Below are positions 8,629 through 14,983 of a DNA stretch of 14,983 bases, one piece after another. Origin of the DNA: a bacterium UBP6_UBA1177 (GTDB lineage Bacteria > UBP6 > UBA1177); the NCBI GenBank assembly GCA_002310995.1, contig DBYV01000037.1, forward strand, positions 1 to 14,983, given 5' to 3'. Position 1 is the stretch's first letter; each line of letters begins with the position of its first letter. The notes under the pieces were generated by a model that searched no databases, was not told the DNA's origin, and saw only the letters and a list, made by a program, of their open reading frames with translations. Both the position numbers and the translations under genes were made by a program.

Positions 8629-8686
8629 GTTACGCCGTCACGGTGTTACGTTGTTACGAAGATTTTAACGTTACATTGTTACGAAG
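8629..8686 (+). repeat. Short direct-repeat cluster (GTTACG)
   Basis: Starts three bases after the rodA stop. GTTACG occurs at 8629, 8645, 8653 and 8678, with GTTACA at 8670. Two 17-bp copies, 8645-8661 and 8670-8686, differ at one base and are spaced 25 bp apart. No matching inverted copy gives a stable hairpin, so it does not look like a terminator. Role unknown; it lies just upstream of the next promoter. Confidence 0.6.
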
Positions 8687-8702
8687 TCTTTAATTTAAAA
8701 AA

Positions 8703-8731
8703 TTGACAAAAAAAGCTCTTTTCGTTACTTT
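8703..8731 (+). promoter_or_regulatory. Candidate promoter of the coiled-coil protein gene
   Basis: A perfect -35 (TTGACA, 8703-8708) followed by an A run, a 17-nt spacer and a poor -10 (TACTTT, 8726-8731). The predicted leader is about 55-60 bases. The same TTGACA plus A-run arrangement precedes the lipoprotein gene at 14026, where the -10 is much better. Confidence 0.45.
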
Positions 8732-8795
8732 GCGCGCGTTTTTTGTTTGAATAATTAAATTTTTTTTGGAATTATTCACTATAGGGGATTGAAAA

Positions 8796-11700
8796 ATGTT
8801 AAGAAAATCATTGCTTTTTGTGTCCACGCTTTTGATTTCGCTTTCTATTTTCGCAGCTGACCCGACAATGGCTGTCACACCTTCTGTCGGCGAGGGTGAT
8901 GCTGCTGAAATGGCTAAGAATCTCTCGAAAGAATTCAAGATTCTCTACAAAACTGTAAAGGGGGCAAAACTTTCCGATGTAGATTCGGCAACGGCGGGAA
9001 AGTTCAAAAAGTGCGGCGCTAAACTGAAATGCGCAAGGGGAGAAGCCAAAAAATACAAAAAATCGCAGTATCTTCTTTTCCCGATTGTAAAAACGACTGA
9101 CGAAGGATTTAACGCTATACTTTATATTTTCGATAAGAACGGAAAAATCGCTAAAAAGCAGGATGTAAGTGTCAGCAGCGACACTGATGCTGAAGATTTT
9201 GCTTCTGAAGTCGCGGCAAAACTCATGGAAGCTCTTGAAAAACTTTCCAAAGGTGAGGGCGACAGCGGCGATGACGAGGCTGATGAAGAGGAAGCCGCAC
9301 CGCAGCAGGAAGAAGCTCCGAAAATGACCGACAGAGAGAAAAAGGAAGTGCTTCGTTCGGCATTCAAAGCATATAAGGCAGGTAAAGGAAAAGATGCTTC
9401 GTCTCTTTTCAGAAAGGCTGAAAACCTTAGCCTTGCAGAGACTGTTGACGAAATCGTTCAGGCTGTAGACGATGCAAAATCGCTTAACAAGAGCGGTGAC
9501 TCTTCAAGAGCTATTGAAGCAGTAAACAAAGTCGAAAGAAAGGATCTCGAGCTCAGGGAAAAAGGCTACAAAGAACTCCAGTTCATCAAGGAAACCAACA
9601 AAAAACGCCGTTACAATGAGCCTGGAAAAGACGAATACGACAAGGCAAGAAAAACTTTCAAGAGCGTCAAAAAAGATATGAAAACTATCTCTGTATGGCG
9701 CGACGGCGAAATGAAAAAACTCGAAGATTCGATGAACGGTAAACTCGACGAGCAGAAAAAACTCAACGAAAAATTTGAAAAAGATGAGGAAAAACAGCTC
9801 AAAGCCGAGAAAAAACAGGAAAGAGAACATCAGAAAAAGATTTCTGCTCTCAGAGACAGCATTGAAAACCTCGATTCGACATACCGCGACAGACTTGCAA
9901 AAACCGACAAGGAAATCGAGAAGCTGAACAGACAGCTCGAAGACGACAGACCTGCTGAAGAAATCTACAAAAAAGAGATCGAAGCCGAGATAGAGGCTAT
10001 CGAGGATAAATACAAAAAAGGAAATAAAGACCTTAAAAAACAGCTCATTCAGACCAAAAAACAGTCCAAAGCAGATATTGAAGCAGCTGAAAAAGAATAT
10101 GCAGACAAGACTCAGGCTCTTGAGAAGAACAATTCCGACCTTGAAAAGAAGATAAAGAAGCTTTCCGGCGAAGTCGAAAGGCTTGACAGCGATTTCGAAG
10201 CTGAAGAACAGAAGGAATCGGAAAAATTTGACAAGAGCGTAGCGGCTGCTGAGGCTCAGGATTCCAAAGATCTTGAAGCAGCAGAAAAGAAGGCAGACGA
10301 AGAGACCGAAAATCTCAACAAACAGCTTGAGGATTACGACAAAAAACTCTCTTCCTACACTGATAAATTCGACAAAATTGATTCTGAAGTCAGCGAATAC
10401 AATGACAAACAGGAAGAAAAGCTGAGCAAGAATCAGGAAAAGTTCGACAAAAAGAGAGAAGATGCAGAGCGTAAGTTCGAATCCGAAAGAAGCGCTGCTG
10501 AAGAAAAAGCTGAGCAGGCTTACAGCAAAGGTCAGGCTGAGCGCGCTAAGAAGGTTGAAACTCTCGAAACGCAGATGTTCGAAATTCAGGACAAAGTAGA
10601 GAAATACGAAAAGGACCCGAAGTGGCAGAAACTTAAAAAAGATCAGGCGGCTGCTTCGAAGGATCTTGCTCAGTTCGAAGACGGTCACGACAAATTCATC
10701 GAAAAAGAGACAGCTTCAATTTCGAAGAATTACAAGGCTGAACAGGCTAAAATAGACGCTGAACAGAAGAAAGGCGAAACCGAAATCAAGAAGGAAACGG
10801 CTGCTTTCAAAGCTAAAAAAGCTGACGAAAAGAAGGCTCTCAATTCCGAAATGAAGAAAGTTGAACAGGAAAAAGCCGCTTTCGAAAAAGATATCAAAAA
10901 GAAACAGGCTACGATCAACGCCAACAAAAATAACAAGATCAAAGAAATCGAAGGCCGTGCTGCAAAACGTGAAGCCGAAAGAAACGCAAAGGCTAAACAG
11001 AGAAAGGCTCAGTATGACAAAAATGCAGCCGAAAAGAAAAAACAGCTCGCTGCTCTCGAAAAACAGTTTGAGACTGCAAACGCAAATGCAGACAAAACGA
11101 GAGACAACCTTGCCCAGCAGCTTGAAAACAAAAAGGCTGCCGCAGAAAAGAAGGTAAACGATCTCGAAATGGCAATCGAGCAGAAGAAAGATGCTAACGA
11201 AAACGCGATAGAAAAAGAAAAACAGGCAGTCTATGCGAAATATGAGAAAAAGGCTGAGACTGACAAAAAAGCGATAACGGCAAAAATCACACAGCTTGAA
11301 AACAGTTCGAAGACTTTCATTGCTCAGAGAGGCAAGGAAGAAGCTAAGCTCCGTGCAGATCTCGAAGCTGCCGAGAAGAAGACCGACACGATGAAAGACG
11401 GATTTGACAAGGATGCTGCAAAGAGAAAAGCTGCTCACGAAGCAAACCTCAAAGCTGCCGAAAAACGCGAAGCTGCTGCAAAGGTAAAATACGAGCAGTC
11501 AAAGAACTCGATAGAAAAACAGTACAAAGCAAAAGTTGACGATCTCATCAAATCAAAATCGATTTCTTTTGCAGGCGGAAGCGAATTCAAAGAAGAAAGA
11601 GACAGAACTTTCGAATACAGCGCATACACGAAGCAGCTCAATGCGATAAAAGCTGATGCTCTTGCTGCTCAGGGAATGGAACAGCTGAAAGACGAAAATA

Positions 11701-11963
11701 TAAAAGAAGCCCGCAAATACTTCTTTGATGCTCTTTATGCCGATGCAAACAGCAAATCAGCTCAGAACGGTCTCAAAGAGATCGAAAAGACAGCAGGAGC
11801 TATGTTTGACAAAGCTTATGCTGATATTCAGGCCGGTGATACCGATTCGGCAAAGAAAATCCTTATCAAACTCAGAAAGGAACTCAGCCCGAAGAGTTCT
11901 TACTATCTCAGAGTCCTTGCTCTCATCGAAGACACGAAGGACAGTGGCGATTCAGAGGATTAG
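8796..11963 (+). CDS. Exported long coiled-coil protein with N-terminal domain and C-terminal TPR-like region
   Basis: 1055 aa. The ATG at 8796 follows AGGGGA (8783-8788) at 7 nt. Residues 1-21 are a Sec signal (MLRKS, hydrophobic core, cleavage near Ala20/Ala21). Residues about 22-148 form a small domain with two Cys (73, 79) and a 'YLLFPIVKT...AILYIFDKNGK' beta pattern; it resembles the TolB-N/FlgO-like 'CGAKLKCA' domains of deltaproteobacterial envelope proteins, by impression only. An acidic linker (152-175) and a helical repeat region (180-265) follow, then about 650 residues rich in Lys, Glu, Asp and Ala and nearly free of Pro and aromatics, typical of a long coiled coil. The last 100 residues ('AAQGMEQLKDENIKEARKYF', 'AYADIQAGDTDSAKKILIKL') look like TPR helices. 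Likely a periplasmic scaffold or spacer; no enzyme motif. The coding strand is strikingly purine-rich. Confidence 0.8.
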   Translation: MLRKSLLFVSTLLISLSIFAADPTMAVTPSVGEGDAAEMAKNLSKEFKILYKTVKGAKLSDVDSATAGKFKKCGAKLKCARGEAKKYKKSQYLLFPIVKTTDEGFNAILYIFDKNGKIAKKQDVSVSSDTDAEDFASEVAAKLMEALEKLSKGEGDSGDDEADEEEAAPQQEEAPKMTDREKKEVLRSAFKAYKAGKGKDASSLFRKAENLSLAETVDEIVQAVDDAKSLNKSGDSSRAIEAVNKVERKDLELREKGYKELQFIKETNKKRRYNEPGKDEYDKARKTFKSVKKDMKTISVWRDGEMKKLEDSMNGKLDEQKKLNEKFEKDEEKQLKAEKKQEREHQKKISALRDSIENLDSTYRDRLAKTDKEIEKLNRQLEDDRPAEEIYKKEIEAEIEAIEDKYKKGNKDLKKQLIQTKKQSKADIEAAEKEYADKTQALEKNNSDLEKKIKKLSGEVERLDSDFEAEEQKESEKFDKSVAAAEAQDSKDLEAAEKKADEETENLNKQLEDYDKKLSSYTDKFDKIDSEVSEYNDKQEEKLSKNQEKFDKKREDAERKFESERSAAEEKAEQAYSKGQAERAKKVETLETQMFEIQDKVEKYEKDPKWQKLKKDQAAASKDLAQFEDGHDKFIEKETASISKNYKAEQAKIDAEQKKGETEIKKETAAFKAKKADEKKALNSEMKKVEQEKAAFEKDIKKKQATINANKNNKIKEIEGRAAKREAERNAKAKQRKAQYDKNAAEKKKQLAALEKQFETANANADKTRDNLAQQLENKKAAAEKKVNDLEMAIEQKKDANENAIEKEKQAVYAKYEKKAETDKKAITAKITQLENSSKTFIAQRGKEEAKLRADLEAAEKKTDTMKDGFDKDAAKRKAAHEANLKAAEKREAAAKVKYEQSKNSIEKQYKAKVDDLIKSKSISFAGGSEFKEERDRTFEYSAYTKQLNAIKADALAAQGMEQLKDENIKEARKYFFDALYADANSKSAQNGLKEIEKTAGAMFDKAYADIQAGDTDSAKKILIKLRKELSPKSSYYLRVLALIEDTKDSGDSED

Positions 11964-12017
11964 TCCCATAAAAAACTTTCTTTTACTTTTCATCACTTTT
12001 TAAAATCAGAGGTTTAA

Positions 12018-13877
12018 ATGACAGAAGAGAACAAAACCGAAAATTTGTCTTCAGAAAATGGTGTGCAGGCTGAAGATTCGCTGAAAAGACCGCTCACTCC
12101 GGAGGAACAGTACGAGGAAGACGACCGCCAGTGGCTTAAAAATGTCTATCAGGGCGATGTGAAACAGCTCACCGTGCGGGCAGTCGTCATGGGAATGATC
12201 ATCGGCGGACTTATGAGCCTTACGAACCTTTACATCGGTCTCAAAACAGGCTGGGGACTTGGTGTCACGATCACGGCATGTGTTCTTTCGTTCAGCATCT
12301 GGAAGCTTCTGCGCATGATTTTCCCGAAGATTTTTACGACTGACATGACGCTTCTCGAAAACAACTCGATGAAATCAACAGCTTCGAGTGCCGGCTACAC
12401 GACGGGCGGAACGATGGTGAGCGCGATTGCGGCTTATGTTTTGATTACCGGCCAGCATTTTGACTTCTGGGTTCTTGTCGGCTGGACGATTTTTCTGGGC
12501 ATTGCCGGTGTTGTAATGGCGATTCCGATGAAAAAACAGATGATCAACATTGAAAAGCTCCCTTTCCCGTCTGGAACAGCAACTGCCGAGACTCTGAAAA
12601 GCCTTTATGCCGGCGATGAGAGCAGAAAACAGACCAGAACACTGCTCGGATTTTCTGTCATCGGCATACTTCTTACGATTGTCCGCGATTTCTTTGAGTG
12701 GATCAAATACACCTACGCGGTTTTCGGCGAAAGGCTTGCGCAGTACACAGTTTCGATGGAAACAAGTCTCATCATGGTCGCTGCCGGCGGAATCATGGGC
12801 TGGAGAACGGCATGGAGTATTCTTTTCGGTGCGATTCTCAATTATATTGTGCTTGCGCCGATTTTGTTCAATAAGGGCATAATCACGGAACTCGGATACC
12901 GCGGAATCAACAGCTGGAGTCTCTGGTTCGGCGCTTCTGTCATGGTTTCATCGGGTTTTGTCTCGTTCCTCATGCAGTGGAAAGTCGCTTTGAAGGCATT
13001 CAGCTCGGTCAAGGACATATTTTCGAAGAAAAAACGGGAACTTTCTGAGATCGAGAAGGTCGAAGTTCCTATGAGCTGGTTTTTCTGGGGAATTCTTGTC
13101 GGCGGCACCGGAATTGCGCTTATCATGCTCTTTGTTTTCGATATTCCGGTCTGGGTTTCTGTGCTTGCGGTAATACTTTCTTTCTTCCTTTCGATTGTCG
13201 CATGCCGCGCAACAGGCGAGACAGACACGACTCCGGTCGGAGCGCTCGGACAGGTTACTCAGGCGTTCTACGGAATGCTTCGCCCCGGAAGCAAAGTTAC
13301 GACTCTTATGACCGCTTCGATCACTTCGGGTATTGCCGGCTCGTCGGCTGACCTTCTGACAGACCTCAAGACGGGATATCTGCTCGGCGCCAATCCGAGA
13401 AAAATGTTTCTTGCACAGTTTCTGGGTATTTTTGCGGGAACTGCGGTTATAGTTCCGGCGTTTTATCTCATTGTTCCGACTCCAGATGTTCTAGGAAGCG
13501 ACTACTTTCCGGCACCTGCGGCTCAGGTCTGGTCAAAGGTGGCGGAGCTTCTGGCTCAGGGTTTTTCGGCGCTTCACTATACAGCTAAAATAGCGATGCT
13601 TGTCGGCGTGGCAATAGGAATTCTGATTCCGTTCATTGAAAAGTGGGCTCCGAAGGCTTCAAACTATGTTCCGTCGGCTATGGGAATAGGACTAGCCTTC
13701 ACGATTCCGTTCTGGAATTCGCTTTCAATGTTTATAGGCGCCTTGATTGTTCTCATTATCGAGCACAAAAAGAAATCCTTGGAAGAATATATTATCCCGG
13801 CTGCTTCAGGCATAATCGCCGGTGAATCGCTTGCCGGAGTCTTCATAATTCTGCTTTCGACTGTTTTTGGCGGTTAA
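12018..13877 (+). CDS. OPT-family oligopeptide transporter-like membrane protein
   Basis: 619 aa, within the normal size for prokaryotic OPT proteins. The ATG at 12018 follows AGAGG (12008-12012). After about 50 polar N-terminal residues the chain is almost all membrane segments. Family signatures: 'TNLYIGLKTGWG' (69-80), 'LLENN' with 'ASSAGYTTGG' (112-131), 'LPFPSGTATAETLKSL' (181-196), 'GETDTTPVGALGQVTQ' (400-415), 'SADLLTDLKTGYLLGA' (443-458) and a C-terminal 'GIIAGESLAGV'. OPT proteins are secondary, proton-coupled importers of small peptides or metal chelates; this substrate cannot be read from sequence. It lies 54 nt after the coiled-coil gene with no clear terminator between, so cotranscription is possible. 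Confidence 0.88.
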   Translation: MTEENKTENLSSENGVQAEDSLKRPLTPEEQYEEDDRQWLKNVYQGDVKQLTVRAVVMGMIIGGLMSLTNLYIGLKTGWGLGVTITACVLSFSIWKLLRMIFPKIFTTDMTLLENNSMKSTASSAGYTTGGTMVSAIAAYVLITGQHFDFWVLVGWTIFLGIAGVVMAIPMKKQMINIEKLPFPSGTATAETLKSLYAGDESRKQTRTLLGFSVIGILLTIVRDFFEWIKYTYAVFGERLAQYTVSMETSLIMVAAGGIMGWRTAWSILFGAILNYIVLAPILFNKGIITELGYRGINSWSLWFGASVMVSSGFVSFLMQWKVALKAFSSVKDIFSKKKRELSEIEKVEVPMSWFFWGILVGGTGIALIMLFVFDIPVWVSVLAVILSFFLSIVACRATGETDTTPVGALGQVTQAFYGMLRPGSKVTTLMTASITSGIAGSSADLLTDLKTGYLLGANPRKMFLAQFLGIFAGTAVIVPAFYLIVPTPDVLGSDYFPAPAAQVWSKVAELLAQGFSALHYTAKIAMLVGVAIGILIPFIEKWAPKASNYVPSAMGIGLAFTIPFWNSLSMFIGALIVLIIEHKKKSLEEYIIPAASGIIAGESLAGVFIILLSTVFGG

Positions 13878-13903
13878 AAGTGACCGATTTTATTGTTTTT
13901 TTC
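13871..13903 (+). terminator. Weak candidate terminator of the OPT gene
   Basis: CGGT (13871-13874) can pair with ACCG (13883-13886), with one inner T-G wobble, and a T-rich stretch follows (13888-13902). The stem is short and overlaps the stop codon, so this is tentative. Nothing better is seen before the next promoter. Confidence 0.3.
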
Positions 13904-13931
13904 TGTTTTAGACCTTTTTTGTTTTTTTTAC

Positions 13932-13959
13932 TTGACAAAAAAAAAGGCGACTCTAAAAT
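13932..13959 (+). promoter_or_regulatory. Sigma70-type promoter of the Asp-Thr repeat lipoprotein gene
   Basis: TTGACA (13932-13937), 16-nt spacer, TAAAAT (13954-13959): 6/6 and 5/6 matches to consensus. The leader would be about 60 bases. The -10 box lies inside a perfect 14-bp palindrome, TCTAAAATTTTAGA (13952-13965), which a regulator could use. A T run and the ribosome binding site AGGAG (14014-14018) follow. Confidence 0.65.
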
Positions 13960-14025
13960 TTTAGACGGTTTTTTTACAACATGATTTTAAGGGTTTTTTT
14001 ACTAACTTTTTTTAGGAGATTTGAA

Positions 14026-14983
14026 ATGAAGAAATTCACAGCAATTCTTGTGGCGATTGTTCTCGCCCTCTTTGTTGCAAGCTGCGGCGGTAGCTCAAGC
14101 AACGACAAAGACAAACCGGACACTGGTGACACTGGCGACACCACAGACACCACTGACACGACAGACACTGCAGACACAGCAGACACGGCTGACACAACAG
14201 ACACAACAGACACAACAGACACGACAGACACCACAGACACCACAGACACTGGTGAGCCAGATTCCTGCCAGCTTGATGAGAGCATTCTTACCAGCGATGC
14301 AGAACGTTATTTCGCTTACAAAGGTATCGGTAAAATCAATTCTGAAGATGCCGAAAATCCTGAGATGGCAAGCCTTGTAAAATTTGCTCTTGTTGGTATT
14401 GATGGTAAAGATCTTGACTATGCAACAAATTTCTCTTTCTTCCTTCCCACCTCTCTTACGGGTACTGATCAGTCGGGTGCAACTGTTGACATTCCGTCAG
14501 TAGCAGTTGAAGCTCTCGGTGACCCGAATATGACCTCTGGTCGTTTCACCACAATCGCTTTCGCAGCTGTTCCTATTCAGTACATTGATGTTATGAAAGA
14601 GAATGGTCTTGACAGACTTCCGACCGCTCCTGTTACTCAGATTATCGACATTCTTTACACATCTGACCTCAAATATGTAAGACAGTGCATGCTTGCTGTA
14701 AACAAATACGGCATGGTTGAAGAATTCGGTCAGGAAATGGCTCTCGGCACGATGCAGGTTTGCTATGCAAAGAACAAAACATTCGGCGTAGGCGAAACCT
14801 TCAAACTTGCAATGAATGCAGAACTTGCTATCGGTCAGGAAATCGTTGATATGTACAGCGATGTTAACTCCATTGATGATCTTTGCACCTGCTTCGATAT
14901 GAACGCTTCAGGCAATGCTACAGTTGACTGCGCAACAATCGAAGAGTTCAACAACGACGATACCGGTGACAGCGACACTGGCG
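14026..14983 (+). CDS. Lipoprotein with Asp-Thr repeat linker (3' end missing)
   Basis: The frame is open to the window end; 319 residues are visible. The ATG at 14026 follows AGGAG at 7 nt. Residues 1-20 form a lipoprotein signal ('LFVASC', Cys20); the residues after it (GGSSS) are not an inner-membrane retention signal, so the outer membrane is likely. Residues 32-76 are fifteen Asp-Thr-x triplets (mostly DTT, DTA or DTG), probably a flexible, acidic surface linker. The rest (81-309) is a region of mixed helix and strand with several Cys, including 'RQCML', 'QVCYA' and 'CTCF', that I do not recognise. The visible end returns to an Asp-Thr run ('DDTGDSDTG'), so a second linker may begin there. 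Function unknown. Confidence 0.82.
   Translation, partial: MKKFTAILVAIVLALFVASCGGSSSNDKDKPDTGDTGDTTDTTDTTDTADTADTADTTDTTDTTDTTDTTDTTDTGEPDSCQLDESILTSDAERYFAYKGIGKINSEDAENPEMASLVKFALVGIDGKDLDYATNFSFFLPTSLTGTDQSGATVDIPSVAVEALGDPNMTSGRFTTIAFAAVPIQYIDVMKENGLDRLPTAPVTQIIDILYTSDLKYVRQCMLAVNKYGMVEEFGQEMALGTMQVCYAKNKTFGVGETFKLAMNAELAIGQEIVDMYSDVNSIDDLCTCFDMNASGNATVDCATIEEFNNDDTGDSDTG
14119..14253 (+). repeat. Tandem 9-bp coding repeat (Asp-Thr-x), 15 units
   Basis: Fifteen consecutive 9-bp units of the form GACACn plus a third codon, usually ACA/ACC/ACG, GCA/GCT or GGT/GGC. Three units at 14191-14217 are identical (GACACAACA). Because each unit is three codons, gain or loss of units would change linker length without breaking the frame. 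Confidence 0.9.

Noticed and set aside
9504..10688. 394-aa open frame on the - strand
   Set aside because: It mirrors Lys/Glu codons of the coiled-coil gene and gives Phe/Leu/Ser-rich text with no ribosome binding site or family signal. The + frame has a signal peptide and good ribosome binding site.
10716..11438. 240-aa open frame on the - strand
   Set aside because: Same cause: the complement of a purine-rich coding strand. No supporting start signal.
13906..13975. Direct repeat TTTTAGAC (13906 and 13959) and an A/T-only inverted repeat near 13922-13945
   Set aside because: Short and low in complexity in a very T-rich spacer, so chance is a good explanation.
14119..14253. CRISPR-like or satellite array
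   Set aside because: Units are 9 bp, contiguous and in frame with no spacers, and encode a protein linker.
13974..14285. 103-aa - strand frame rich in Val-Ser repeats
   Set aside because: It is the complement of the Asp-Thr repeat of the lipoprotein gene.
14048..14380. 110-aa + strand frame rich in Gln-Thr
   Set aside because: It is the shifted frame of the Asp-Thr repeat. The frame from 14026 has a ribosome binding site, lipobox and stays open to the window end.

Overview
The window looks like a chromosomal piece of a Gram-negative bacterium. The signs are two lipoprotein signal peptides, a protein with a cleavable Sec signal, a RodA-type cell-wall polymerase, and TTGACA-type promoters. 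Several traits fit an uncultured deltaproteobacterial or Myxococcota-like lineage: huge Cys/Trp-rich lipoproteins with Lcl C-terminal (DUF1566, 'WRLP') domains, an Asp-Thr repeat linker straight after a lipobox, and an OPT-family transporter. That placement is an inference from protein style and was not checked against any database. There are no tRNA, rRNA, CRISPR, transposase or integrase genes.

Layout. (1) 1-4743 (+) is the 3' part of a giant secreted or surface mosaic protein whose start lies upstream of the window. (2) 4819-7380 (-) is a convergent, complete paralogue (853 aa) starting with a lipoprotein signal. Both genes use the same parts: Trp/Cys-rich 'WN' modules, EGF-like Cys modules, and a roughly 900-bp cassette made of a Cys header plus two Lcl/DUF1566 domains. 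The + gene carries three cassettes, the - gene one. A hairpin terminator lies between the two stops. (3) 7381-7537 is a divergent control region with a perfect 16-bp palindrome. (4) 7538-8626 (+) is rodA, with a TTG start chosen by its ribosome binding site. (5) 8627-8795 holds a short direct-repeat cluster (GTTACG) and a probable promoter. (6) 8796-11963 (+) is a 1055-aa exported, extremely charged coiled-coil protein with an N-terminal domain and a C-terminal TPR-like end. (7) 12018-13877 (+) is an OPT-family transporter, possibly cotranscribed with the coiled-coil gene. (8) 13878-14025 holds a weak possible terminator and a good sigma70-type promoter with a palindrome on its -10 box. (9) 14026 to the end (+) is a lipoprotein with fifteen 9-bp Asp-Thr repeats, cut by the window edge.

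Most of the window encodes the cell envelope: two large, probably surface-exposed modular proteins, a peptidoglycan polymerase, a long periplasmic coiled coil, an inner-membrane transporter and another lipoprotein. The genes do not form an obvious single pathway. The most distinctive part is the convergent pair of cassette-built proteins.
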